From: Fibrobacter sp. UWB4 | GTDB taxonomy: Bacteria > Fibrobacterota > Fibrobacteria > Fibrobacterales > Fibrobacteraceae | Assembly (NCBI RefSeq): GCF_002210345.1 | Contig: NZ_MWQI01000003.1 | Location: 1 to 64,000 of the forward strand | DNA: 64,000 bases | Direction of reading: 5' to 3' | Part shown: piece after piece, positions 7,674-16,162 of the stretch | How positions within the stretch are numbered: position 1 is the stretch's first letter | How the letters are laid out: each line of letters starts with the position of its first letter | Notes under the pieces: model-generated | The model's input: the letters and a program-made list of their open reading frames with translations, nothing else | Told to the model about the DNA's origin: nothing | Databases searched by the model: none | Position numbers and translations under genes: made by a program

Positions 7674-8597
7674 ATGAGTGATTTGATGATTGAAATTGAG
7701 CACCTGCACAAGACGTATCGCAGTGGCTTTACGATGAAGCCTAAGCTTGCGCTCAAGGACGTGAGCTTCAATGTCGAAGCGGGCAAGGTGTATGGATTTA
7801 TTGGACCTAACGGGGCTGGCAAGTCCACCACGATCAAGGTCCTGACGGGACTTTTGAATTTTGATTCGGGCAAGGTGCTTGTAAACGGCATCAGCCCGCG
7901 CGATGTGAAGAGCCGTGAGTATATCGGTTATTCTCCGGAACAGCCGTATTTTTACGATTACCTCTCGGGCCGTGAACTTTTGCGTTTTTACGGGAAGCTC
8001 GTGGGCCTCAAGGGGGCCGAACTCGAATCCCGCATTGGCTGGGCACTTGAACTTTTGCATGCGAACAAGGACTGGATCGACCGCCGCTTGCGTTCGTATT
8101 CCAAGGGCATGATGCAGCGCGTGGGCATTGCGCAGGCGATTCTTGGAAAGCCGAAGCTTTTGATTCTCGACGAGCCGATGAGCGGCCTTGACCCGATGGG
8201 TCGCCGCGACGTGCGCGAAGCTATCCAGCAGCTCAACCGCGATGGCGTGACGATTTTCTATTCGAGCCATTTGCTGAGCGACGTGGAAAGCATCAGCCAC
8301 CGCGTGGCAATGATTGTCGATGGCAAGATCGTCCGCGAAGGGACTGTCGATGATATCACGGAATCCTGCGGTGTCGAATACCATATCCGTACGCGCGAAG
8401 CGATTCTCGGTGCCGACCTGCCGCGAGGCGTTTCTGCAACGGGCCACCCGCAAGAATACATCTGCGCCGACGATGTCGCCCGTGACCGTTTGCTCGGCTT
8501 CTGCCTCTCGAACGGGATTGCCGTAGAAAAGATGGACCACAAGCGTCCAAGTCTCGAAGATATTTTGACGGAGGAAATTGCCCGTGCAGACGCTTAA
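7674..8597 (+). CDS. ABC transporter ATP-binding protein (~307 aa)
   Basis: ATPase subunit of an ABC-2 type exporter. Visible motifs: Walker A GPNGAGKST near residue 44, signature SYSKGMMQRVGIAQA near 142, Walker B LLILDEPMSGLDP near 162 and the switch His in FYSSHLLSD. The C-terminal ~90 residues are the usual accessory domain. The start is uncertain: GTG at 7662 (overlapping the previous stop), ATG at 7674 or ATG at 7686 are in frame and none has a strong SD. The end overlaps the permease gene at 8584, so the two are co-translated. The substrate cannot be read from sequence; the downstream PilT-like and patatin-barrel genes suggest envelope work. Confidence 0.9.
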   Translation: MSDLMIEIEHLHKTYRSGFTMKPKLALKDVSFNVEAGKVYGFIGPNGAGKSTTIKVLTGLLNFDSGKVLVNGISPRDVKSREYIGYSPEQPYFYDYLSGRELLRFYGKLVGLKGAELESRIGWALELLHANKDWIDRRLRSYSKGMMQRVGIAQAILGKPKLLILDEPMSGLDPMGRRDVREAIQQLNRDGVTIFYSSHLLSDVESISHRVAMIVDGKIVREGTVDDITESCGVEYHIRTREAILGADLPRGVSATGHPQEYICADDVARDRLLGFCLSNGIAVEKMDHKRPSLEDILTEEIARADA

Positions 8598-9387
8598 GCA
8601 TATCGGCATTATTGCCCTCAATACGTTCCGCGAATCCATTCGCGACAAGATTCTTTATAACATTGGCTTTTTGGCGATTGCACTTACGCTTTTTAGCATT
8701 GTGCTTGGCGAGTGGTCGGTGTTTGACCGTGCCTATGTGATCAAGTCCACGACGCTTTCCGTGATGAGCCTTTCGGGCCTTCTGATTTCCATCTTTGTGG
8801 GCATTAGCCTTGTGCAAAAGGAAATCCAGCGGCGCACGGTGCTTACGCTTTTGTCAAAACCAATCAGCCGTGCCGCGTTCATCGTGGGCAAGTACTTTGG
8901 GCTTTTGGCGGTTGTCGCGGTGCATCTCGTGCTCCTCACGGGAATCTATTATGCGATTCTCTGGATTACAAGTTCTAGTCCGACGGTGAGCCTCTTGACG
9001 GCAATTTACCTCATCTTCTGCGAGATGGCGGTCGTGATTGCGGTCGCACTCCTGTTCAGCAGCTTCAGTAGCACGGTGCTTTCGGCGCTCTTTACGCTTG
9101 GCGTTTATTTTGCGGGCCATTTGAGCGACCAGCTTATGGAACAGGTCAAGTTTGCAAGCCGCATGGGCGAACTGCAAGGCGCCTCTTCTGCAATTCTTGA
9201 GAAGGCGGCGGTCGTGATTCACGCCGTGTTCCCTGGACTTTATCGCTTTAACGTGACGAACTATGTGGTACATGGGGTTGCGCTCCCGGACATGTATGTG
9301 TTCTGGAACAGCGTCTATGCACTCGGTTACATCGGCGTGTTCTTGGCCATCGCAAGTTGGTGGTTTAGCCGGAGGGATTTCCTATGA
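8584..9387 (+). CDS. ABC-2 type permease (267 aa)
   Basis: Polytopic membrane protein with about six hydrophobic segments. It starts with the typical IALNTFRESIRDKILYNI amphipathic N-terminus, and LSGLLISIFVGISLVQKEI and the KPISRAAFIVGKYFGL coupling segment fit the ABC-2 permease fold. GTG at 8584 is preferred because GGAGG lies 9 nt upstream; a TTG at 8578 would sit on the SD. The gene overlaps the ATPase gene by 14 bp and the next gene by 4 bp (ATGA), giving tight coupling. It is the membrane partner of the ATPase at 7674. Confidence 0.88.
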   Translation: MQTLKHIGIIALNTFRESIRDKILYNIGFLAIALTLFSIVLGEWSVFDRAYVIKSTTLSVMSLSGLLISIFVGISLVQKEIQRRTVLTLLSKPISRAAFIVGKYFGLLAVVAVHLVLLTGIYYAILWITSSSPTVSLLTAIYLIFCEMAVVIAVALLFSSFSSTVLSALFTLGVYFAGHLSDQLMEQVKFASRMGELQGASSAILEKAAVVIHAVFPGLYRFNVTNYVVHGVALPDMYVFWNSVYALGYIGVFLAIASWWFSRRDFL

Positions 9388-11033
9388 GAAATCAGTACAT
9401 GGCAAAGGTCCTTGTGCACAACAAGGTTGTGTCCGAGGACCAGGTCAAGGCCCACTGGGGCGAAATCTCCGACTCGATGGATATCGGTCAGGTTCTTGTT
9501 CGTGCGGGAATCTTGAAACAGTCCATGTACGATAAGGTTCTTGCCTTTGTGAAGAACCTCGAAGCGAAAAACGCGAAGCCTGCTGAAAAGACTGTTGAAA
9601 AAACTGTTGAAAGGCCCGCGGTGTCTCCGTCTGCCGCAGCTCCCGCGCATCCCGCATCATCCCCGGTGCACCCTGCGGTTCCCGCACAGCCCGCTCCTGC
9701 CGCTCCCGCTGTTTCTACCGCGCCTGCTCCCAAGCCGGCGGAAGAACCCGCTATAAAGATTGAAGGCAACAGCAGCCTTTACGGCGAAGCCTCTTCTTCG
9801 ACGGTCGTCATCGAAAAGGTCGAAGGTCTCGAAACGACGAGCATGGCGAGTGTGCAGGTTCCGGTCGAAAGCGAAACTCCCGACGAAGAAACGGCGACCG
9901 AAGAACTTCCGGCGCAGTTCGCCGTTGCTACCGGCGAAGGCAAAGCCGTCGAAGCTCCCGATGTTTTGCACCCGCTTACGCCGCTTGCAAAAATCATCGC
10001 CTATGCCCGCAAGTTTAACGTCACGGACGTTTACCTTTACGCCGACCGCCAGATTACCATGCGTCAGTCGGGTATGCTTTTTATCGCGTCCGAAAAGGTG
10101 CTCGAAAAGACGCACTTGATGGACCGCCTGAGCGAAGCTGCCGAAGGTTTCGCGGACGGCTACAAGATTGTGGTTGGCCGCAATTTCCGCAAGACTTTTG
10201 CGCTCCCCGGTGTTGGCCGTGCCCGCATTTCTGTGACTTGGAACGATGTCACGCCGAGCATTTCCATTCGCGTCATTCCGATGGAATCAGTCGCGCTCGA
10301 GAATCTTTACTTGCCCGAATTCAGCATGCAGTTTGCGACGCTCAATAGCGGGCTTGTGCTCATTGCGGGTCCGTCGTCGAGCGGCCGCTCCACGACGATG
10401 ACCGCCTTTGCCGAGTGCATTGCCGCGAATCGCCAGATGTTCATCCAGACGGTCGAAAAGCCGATTGAACGCTTACTCCAGAATCCGAACGGCTCCATTG
10501 CCCAGCGCGAAGTGGGCTTGCATGTGCGCTCCGGTGCCGCTGGCATCGAGCTTGCCATCCGCACCGGAGCCGACGTGATTCTCTTTGACCATCTCGAAAC
10601 GATGGAAGAGCTTTCCCTGCTCATGCAGGCTTCGAACGCGGGCGCTCTCGTGTTCGCTGTCGCGAGCGGCAACAACATCAACGCGCTTCTTTCGCGCCTC
10701 CTCATGTCCGTGCCGAGCGAGAACCGCAGCGCTTTTGCATGCTCGCTTGCCGATCAGCTCAAGGGCGTCATCGTGCAGCACCTGATTCCGGCTGTGCAAA
10801 ATCAGGGCCTTGTGCTTGCAACCGAGGCGATGAAGGTGACATCGACAATTGCGGGCATGATCCGCAAGTGCGATGTATCGCAGATCCTCTCTGCAATCAG
10901 CAACCAGAAAGATCAAGGTATTACGCTCGATGATTCATTGCAAATGTGCGTAGAATCCGGTTACATCGAAGGCGTCGAAGCCTGGAAACGTGCAAACGAC
11001 AGCCGCCGTTTTGCGTCTTACCGCAAGGTTTAG
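9384..11033 (+). CDS. PilT-like protein with degenerate ATPase motifs (549 aa)
   Basis: Domain order: an N-terminal ~60 residues resembling the N-terminal domain of GspE/PilB ATPases (IGQVLVRAGILKQSMYDKVL), a long Ala/Pro/Glu-rich linker (about 70-195), then a PilT/PilU-like RecA domain. The Walker A motif reads GPSSSGRST near residue 329, with Arg replacing the essential Lys. The Walker B/catalytic stretch reads VILFDHLETMEE where PilT has a Gly-Glu-Met-Arg-Asp core, and the His-box threonines are missing. It is thus probably a non-hydrolysing structural or regulatory relative. It overlaps the permease gene by 4 bp and is followed 11 nt later by a second PilT-like gene. A pilus or gliding role is inference only. 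Confidence 0.8.
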   Translation: MRNQYMAKVLVHNKVVSEDQVKAHWGEISDSMDIGQVLVRAGILKQSMYDKVLAFVKNLEAKNAKPAEKTVEKTVERPAVSPSAAAPAHPASSPVHPAVPAQPAPAAPAVSTAPAPKPAEEPAIKIEGNSSLYGEASSSTVVIEKVEGLETTSMASVQVPVESETPDEETATEELPAQFAVATGEGKAVEAPDVLHPLTPLAKIIAYARKFNVTDVYLYADRQITMRQSGMLFIASEKVLEKTHLMDRLSEAAEGFADGYKIVVGRNFRKTFALPGVGRARISVTWNDVTPSISIRVIPMESVALENLYLPEFSMQFATLNSGLVLIAGPSSSGRSTTMTAFAECIAANRQMFIQTVEKPIERLLQNPNGSIAQREVGLHVRSGAAGIELAIRTGADVILFDHLETMEELSLLMQASNAGALVFAVASGNNINALLSRLLMSVPSENRSAFACSLADQLKGVIVQHLIPAVQNQGLVLATEAMKVTSTIAGMIRKCDVSQILSAISNQKDQGITLDDSLQMCVESGYIEGVEAWKRANDSRRFASYRKV

Positions 11034-11044
11034 CGAGGTTCATC

Positions 11045-12052
11045 ATGGCATCAGAAATTGAATCTCTTTTGGAATACGCCTTGAACATCGGGGCGAGCGA
11101 ATTGATTGTGACCGAGGGCGCTCCTTCGGCGGTCCGCTTTGCAGGCCGCGTCTGTGCAGTTCCGGAATCTTCATCACTCCCGTTTGGTTCTCTGCTTGAA
11201 TTTTTAGGCGCGCTTGATGGCGAATCGGGAACGTTTGTCGGAGGTCCTTGGGTGAACACCAGGTGGCGCGTGAAGTACTTCCGCGAAGCGCATGGCAATG
11301 CGGCAATATTTCGCCCGCTTATGGCCGAATGTCCGGAATTTACGGCGCTTGGCGCACCTACTGCCCTCGATAGCTTGCTTGGTCTCAGTTCCGGTCTCGT
11401 GATTTTTGCAGGGCCAGCGTGCTCCGGGAAAACGGTCTCTGCGGTGTCTTATGTCTCGGCTTTGTGCAGTTCTAGCATTTTGCGGTTCTGCGATCTGGAC
11501 GAAGGTCGTGAGCTGCCTGTGAAAACGGGCGAAAGCTTAAAGCTCGTGAACACGGTCGGTTCGACCTCCGAAAAGCTGGAGCAGGGCCTTCGCAGCGGAA
11601 CAGATCTTTTCTGGCTTGGCGATTTTGACGGCTCGTCGTTGATTTCCATTTTACGTGCCGCAGAATCGGGCGCCTTGGTGGTCATGAACGTGACGGCAGG
11701 TAACACCGTTGGCGTTATTGACGCTCTCCTTTCTGCTGCTACTCCTGAAAATCGAGACCTTGTCCGTACAATGCTTGCTGCAGCTCTCAAGGCTGTTGTC
11801 GTGCAGAGACTTTTGCCCTCGGCCGCTGAAAACGGTGGCGCCGTTTCGGCCTGGGAAATCCTTTTTAACACGCAAAACGTGGCTGCTCACATTCGCAGTG
11901 GTGAACAATTCAAGCTTCCATCCGTTATGGCCTCCTCCGCATCCGAAGGAATGCTTTTGATGGACGATTGCCTAGCTGAATTTGTTCGCTCTGGCTATGT
12001 GACTGCCGAAGAGGCAGGTAGGTATGTTTCCAATCCCGCTCGGCTGGCTTAA
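11045..12052 (+). CDS. Second PilT-like protein (335 aa)
   Basis: Shorter paralogue of the preceding gene without linker or N-terminal domain. Walker A is intact (GPACSGKT near residue 122), but the Walker B/Glu region reads FWLGDFDGSSL, lacking the catalytic Glu, and the His-box is replaced by NVTAGN. Later PilT-like blocks are recognisable (ENRDLVRTMLAAALKAVVVQ, then SGYVTAEEA at the end). ATP may bind but hydrolysis is doubtful. I chose the ATG at 11045, with GAGG 7-10 nt upstream; the longer frame overlaps the previous gene with an Arg-rich, unlikely start. It overlaps the patatin gene by 29 bp. A mixed hexamer with the 9384 product is conceivable. Confidence 0.8.
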   Translation: MASEIESLLEYALNIGASELIVTEGAPSAVRFAGRVCAVPESSSLPFGSLLEFLGALDGESGTFVGGPWVNTRWRVKYFREAHGNAAIFRPLMAECPEFTALGAPTALDSLLGLSSGLVIFAGPACSGKTVSAVSYVSALCSSSILRFCDLDEGRELPVKTGESLKLVNTVGSTSEKLEQGLRSGTDLFWLGDFDGSSLISILRAAESGALVVMNVTAGNTVGVIDALLSAATPENRDLVRTMLAAALKAVVVQRLLPSAAENGGAVSAWEILFNTQNVAAHIRSGEQFKLPSVMASSASEGMLLMDDCLAEFVRSGYVTAEEAGRYVSNPARLA

Positions 12053-14294
12053 AAAATCACTTCTTGTGACGGTGGCGTTTGTTGCCTCCGTTTATGTGGC
12101 GCCTGTGCAGGCGGAGCATTCTGCTGATGAAACGCTTTTGAGCGCCATGCAGCTGGTGCCTGATTCACTCCAGGCCAAGAAGACTAAGACTGTGCTTTAC
12201 CTGGGCGGTGGCGAGCGCTCCCCGTGGTTTCATCTGGGTGTCCTGTATGCATTGGAAGAATACAAGATCCCTGTCGATTCCATCGTGGCTACATCGTGGG
12301 GCGCCTGGATGGGGGCTTTGTGGTCGCTTGGCGTCTCGATAGACGATATCCAGCGCTTGATGCTCGATTCGTACATTGCTGATTATTTAGGGGTCAATGC
12401 GATCCATGCAAAGACGGAACATGACGCGTTTAAGCTCCCGGTTTCGCTGGATGGAGTTCCTTCGCTCCGTCAGAGATTTTCGTTCTATGCCGATACGGCT
12501 GGGCGTGTTTATCGGAGCATGCATGCGCTTGTCCCTGATACCGCTTCCATTGAACGCTCGCTTTCTCGCCTCCGTTTTGAAGAATCCCTTTACCGCCAGC
12601 ATGGGACTTACCGTATTCCCTTTACGCTTCTCACGTGCGATAGCGTTGTGGGAAATCCTTCGTATGCAGATATTGTAAGTTCGCTACCGCTTTCTGGGCA
12701 TGAAAAATCTGGAGAACTCTGTCCGTATTTGGCTCTCCCGCAGACAAAAAATCAGCAAGAGGCTTCGCTGATTGTCGTTGCCGATCCTGTCCGATTTGAT
12801 GTTGATGGAAATGCGGAAACGCGTACCATCAAGAAAAATGTTTTGTCGATGCTTGTGGATCAGGGCATCTTTATAAGGTCTCATTCTATTCGCGATACGT
12901 CTCGCAAGTCCATGATCCAGGCGGGCTTTTCGGCGGTGGAACGTAGCCTGCGCGATATTATTCCTACTGTCGATGGTCGCAGGGAATATGGCGATAAGCA
13001 AAAATCCGAAGCGTGGTTTGAATTTAATCCGATGTTTGATAGCCTTTCTGCAGAACATCATTCATCGGTCCTGTCTTACTGGAATCCCAAGGATACCGGC
13101 TTTACAGCCCCGGTCAATTTTGCCTATTCTATCGCGTCTAAGGCTCCTTATGATACCATCTCGTTCAGCATGCAGCCTGATGGATGTCTTTTGATTGATG
13201 TAGGGGTCCATCCGACGCTGGATGTGGCCGCAGGCGGTTTTGGCTCCAATGTTAATGGGGCGAACGCCTATGGCGAGGTGACCCTAAATTACGTAAACCA
13301 GATGGAAATAAATTTGAAGCTTGCTGGCTTTTATGGGACTTCGTCTTATGGCTTTAGGCCGCGCCTTGAACTTTCGAACTTGATCAGCTATCGCTGGAAA
13401 TTCCGCTTTGGCTATGACTTGATGAAGCTTCGTATTCTAAAGGCTTTTGAAAACGATAATGTTTACGAAGAAAACCGTTTTGAATACGAAAAGCGCAACG
13501 ATCTCTTTTTGTCGGCAAGGTATGCCTTTGATAAAATGCAGTCTATCGAGCTGAAGTTCTTGTTTGGAAGCCGCGAGTTTGAACTGTCTCCGCTTGCGTT
13601 GCCTGAAATGGACTTTTTTGACGATGACGATGATTTTCAGAATTCGAGTTCCAACTACGAGACGAGTCCTGTAACGCAGAGCGTTCGCTATTCTTTGTTG
13701 AACGGTGAAGATGACGACTGGTTTGCGTCAAAGGGATTCGCTGCGAATGCGTATCTGGGCTTAAACTTGATTGGCTACGGCTTCCATCAGAGAGGGCCAA
13801 TCTATGGAACGTACGCTTTGGATGGGCGCTTTTCCTATGCGCCGACGCCACATTCCTCGGTGACTGTTGGGGCCGCTGTTGGGCTGGATGCGTTCCGAGA
13901 TGGGGGGCGTTTTAAGTTCCCTGAAAACTTTGGAAATACAGCGATGGAAGACCGCTATCGCTTGCATGTGACGCCAACGCCATGGTCTGAAGATTGGCTT
14001 GACCCGGAGCTTTCGACGCATGGGTATGCGATGATTCGCGTGAACGGCGGCGTTCATCGCCATGGATTTGGCGCCTGGCTTTCGTTTGCGTATATACACG
14101 ATTTCGAGGACAAGTCAACCGCACGGTTGAATTCAAACAAGTTTGTGTTTGAGCCTGCTCTCCGCTATCAATATCGGTCGTTTACGATTTACGCTGGACT
14201 GAATCGCATTGTCGATACGGAGACCTTTGGCGATGTGAAGGATTTTAAGAATTACAGATACTTTATCCGTATCGGTGATTATAATCTGTTCTAA
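12024..14294 (+). CDS. Patatin-like protein with C-terminal outer-membrane barrel (756 aa)
   Basis: The architecture resembles type Vd (PlpD-like) autotransporters: signal peptide (cleavage near PVQA-EHS), patatin-like domain (about 50-330) and a β-rich C-terminal region (about 380-756) of alternating hydrophobic strands ending in a short aromatic-terminated strand. The oxyanion loop reads LGGGERSPWFHLGVL near residue 60. The nucleophile elbow reads ATSWGA with Ser near 89, replacing the usual first Gly. I could not find the DGG/DGA motif that carries the catalytic Asp, so lipase activity is uncertain. It starts inside the previous gene with AGGTAGGT before the ATG. As last gene of the operon it is probably the outer-membrane component. 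Confidence 0.75.
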   Translation: MFPIPLGWLKKSLLVTVAFVASVYVAPVQAEHSADETLLSAMQLVPDSLQAKKTKTVLYLGGGERSPWFHLGVLYALEEYKIPVDSIVATSWGAWMGALWSLGVSIDDIQRLMLDSYIADYLGVNAIHAKTEHDAFKLPVSLDGVPSLRQRFSFYADTAGRVYRSMHALVPDTASIERSLSRLRFEESLYRQHGTYRIPFTLLTCDSVVGNPSYADIVSSLPLSGHEKSGELCPYLALPQTKNQQEASLIVVADPVRFDVDGNAETRTIKKNVLSMLVDQGIFIRSHSIRDTSRKSMIQAGFSAVERSLRDIIPTVDGRREYGDKQKSEAWFEFNPMFDSLSAEHHSSVLSYWNPKDTGFTAPVNFAYSIASKAPYDTISFSMQPDGCLLIDVGVHPTLDVAAGGFGSNVNGANAYGEVTLNYVNQMEINLKLAGFYGTSSYGFRPRLELSNLISYRWKFRFGYDLMKLRILKAFENDNVYEENRFEYEKRNDLFLSARYAFDKMQSIELKFLFGSREFELSPLALPEMDFFDDDDDFQNSSSNYETSPVTQSVRYSLLNGEDDDWFASKGFAANAYLGLNLIGYGFHQRGPIYGTYALDGRFSYAPTPHSSVTVGAAVGLDAFRDGGRFKFPENFGNTAMEDRYRLHVTPTPWSEDWLDPELSTHGYAMIRVNGGVHRHGFGAWLSFAYIHDFEDKSTARLNSNKFVFEPALRYQYRSFTIYAGLNRIVDTETFGDVKDFKNYRYFIRIGDYNLF

Positions 14295-14430
14295 TGTACT
14301 AATGTAGGCTGCGTCATCCTGAGCGCAGCGAAGACAACTCAAAAGGCGAGTGTCGCGACCATGCTTGCATGGGCATGACCGAGCCAAGGAGTTGGGGCTT
14401 GCCCCATCCAGTCAATTCTTGAGGTTAAAC
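14295..14430. other. Convergent intergenic region
   Basis: Holds a TCATCCTGAG-type repeat copy (14313-14334) and the small palindrome TGGGGC/GCCCCA (14393-14406) without a T-run. No clear terminator is seen for either converging gene. Confidence 0.45.
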
Positions 14431-15444
14431 TTATTTCTTCTCGCCGCGGTTCTTGGCGGCGACATCCTTGTACTTGTTGTGGTCGGCGAGATTCGTGCTG
14501 AAGAAATGCGTGTGCGAACCGTCGTCTTTTGCAACAAAGTAAAGGGCTTCCGTCTTCGCCGGGAAAAGCGTTGCTTCTATCGCCTTGCGGCCTGGATTTG
14601 AAATAGGTCCAGGCATGAGTCCCGGGAACTTGCGGGTGTTGTACGGACTGTCGCTATTCAACTGGCTCTTGTAGATAGGGCCTGTCAAGTTCTTGAAGAT
14701 GAACCGCACCGTCGGGTCTGCCCCGAGCGGCATACCGATGTCCAGTCTGTTGTGGAATACGCCAGCAATCAGCGGTCGCTCGTCTGGAATGCCAGTTTCT
14801 TCTTCGACTACGCTTGCAAGTGTCAACACCCGGTGCCAGTTTTTGAGTTTATCCCACATGGGGCTTTTACGTGCTTTCATCTCGTCGCGCACCTTGAAGT
14901 TTGCGGCGACCATCTGTCGCAGTATGGATTCTTCGTCGGAGTTGATGGCGAAGGGGTAGGTGTCTGGCAGCAGATAGCCTTCGAGCGAGTTCCCTTCGAT
15001 GCCGAGCGATCGGGCGAACTTCGGGTCCTGGACTAGTTTGTTCCAACGGGCCGTGTCGAGGTCCGGGAAGCTCTTCTGGAGGTAGGCCGGGATTTCCCAG
15101 GAGGCTCGACCTTCGGGGATGGTCACCTTTCGGACTGCATTCTTTCCGCTTTCGAACAGTTCGGCAAGTTCATCGAGTGTCTGGTGGGCGGGGACCTCGT
15201 AAAAACCCGCTTTGAGGGCTGGCTTATTCAATTTGCACCATAAAGTGAATGCAAAATCGTCTTTCCAGATCCCTTTCGCTTGTAAAATTTGTAAAACTTT
15301 TGTAGGGGAACTGCCTTTTGGAATCTCCAAAATGACGGTATTTTCGTTGAGTGAAACGGCGCTCAACCGTTGATTTACGTGGAAATACGCAAAAACAGCA
15401 GTTAGAACGAGGATGATGGCGGTAATTGAAAAAATCTTCTTCAT
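14431..15444 (-). CDS. mltG: MltG endolytic murein transglycosylase (337 aa)
   Basis: Inner-membrane lytic transglycosylase of the YceG/MltG family, which cuts nascent glycan strands and so sets peptidoglycan strand length. One N-terminal membrane helix (about 4-22), a LysM-like segment (ILEIPKGSSPTKVLQIL) and then the YceG domain. The catalytic Glu lies in LASVVEEETGIPDERPLIAG, and the substrate-binding blocks GMPLGADPTV, SPYNTRKFPGLMPGPISNPG and LYFVAKDDGSHTHFF are present. The longer open frame begins inside the divergent gene, so I chose the ATG at 15444, where a standard membrane anchor begins. Length and motifs fit the family well. Confidence 0.93.
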   Translation of the reverse strand: MKKIFSITAIILVLTAVFAYFHVNQRLSAVSLNENTVILEIPKGSSPTKVLQILQAKGIWKDDFAFTLWCKLNKPALKAGFYEVPAHQTLDELAELFESGKNAVRKVTIPEGRASWEIPAYLQKSFPDLDTARWNKLVQDPKFARSLGIEGNSLEGYLLPDTYPFAINSDEESILRQMVAANFKVRDEMKARKSPMWDKLKNWHRVLTLASVVEEETGIPDERPLIAGVFHNRLDIGMPLGADPTVRFIFKNLTGPIYKSQLNSDSPYNTRKFPGLMPGPISNPGRKAIEATLFPAKTEALYFVAKDDGSHTHFFSTNLADHNKYKDVAAKNRGEKK

Positions 15445-15491
15445 TGCGTAAAAATTTAAAAGAAAATGCAACGGATTGGCAAAATAAAAGG

Positions 15492-15499
15492 TATATTCG
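15492..15499 (+). promoter_or_regulatory. TATATTC box upstream of the 15541 gene
   Basis: TATATTCG lies 49 nt before the ATG at 15541, within the divergent region with mltG. No matching -35 box is evident. Confidence 0.3.
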
Positions 15500-15540
15500 T
15501 ATAGCATTGTTGAATATTTCCCTTGTTTTGAGGATTCGCT

Positions 15541-15984
15541 ATGAAAATGATGAAAAAAATTATGTTTGTCGCCTTCGCTTTGCTGGTTGCTTCTTCTTTT
15601 GCAGCCAAGAAGGTTAAGTCCAAGCTGGGCGATGTGGAACTCACCAAAGAAAAAGATGGTGGCTCCGTTGTCTGCACGGCTGGCTTTAACGACGAACTGA
15701 CGGTCTTGAAGGAAGCTGATACCGAAGTCCTCGTGAAGGGTAGCTGCGGTCAGGGCTGGGTTCCGAAGTCCAAGGTTGAATACGTTGCCCAGAAGGCTGG
15801 CGACAAGTCCATGAAGTTGGAAGACGTGGACATTGTGGGCTGGCTCGATAACCCGAGCGCCGTGTTCGTGTTGGAAAACGACGACATCGACTTTGACGGT
15901 GTGAACATCGACCGTGACTTCAAGGAATACTTGCAGCACACGATGGACCGTGAAACGATGGAAATGCGCAACGGCGAAAACTAG
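15541..15984 (+). CDS. Small secreted protein of unknown function (147 aa)
   Basis: Signal peptide (hydrophobic 5-20, cleavage near SSFA-AKK). The mature part has an SH3-like feel (DELTVLKEADTEVLVKGSCGQGWVPKSKVEYV), with two Cys that could form a disulfide, followed by a short acidic α-helical tail. I do not recognise a named family; cell-wall or surface binding would fit an SH3-like fold but is inferred. It is divergent from mltG by under 100 nt and has its own terminator. Confidence 0.7.
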   Translation: MKMMKKIMFVAFALLVASSFAAKKVKSKLGDVELTKEKDGGSVVCTAGFNDELTVLKEADTEVLVKGSCGQGWVPKSKVEYVAQKAGDKSMKLEDVDIVGWLDNPSAVFVLENDDIDFDGVNIDRDFKEYLQHTMDRETMEMRNGEN

Positions 15985-16007
15985 TTGTTGAACATTTCAG
16001 AATGTTT

Positions 16008-16039
16008 GACCCGTGGCTTAACGCTGCGGGCTTTTTTTA
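16008..16039 (+). terminator. Intrinsic terminator
   Basis: CCCGTGGC pairs with GCTGCGGG (two G-T wobbles) around a TTAAC loop, followed by CTTTTTTT. Confidence 0.75.
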
Positions 16040-16149
16040 TGTGGTAAACTGCGCCTTTTGCTTGGTGTCTTGTGTAACTTCGTACTCCCTACAATTTTTG
16101 CATGTATTTAAATATTTGCATAAATTCCCCGCGAGCCGCCTAAAAATAC

Positions 16150-16157
16150 TATCTTTG
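16150..16157 (+). promoter_or_regulatory. TATCTTTG box 13 nt before azlC
   Basis: The box starts 13 nt before the ATG and no SD is visible, so the predicted transcription start coincides with the start codon (leaderless). Confidence 0.4.
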
Positions 16158-16162
16158 CGCCC

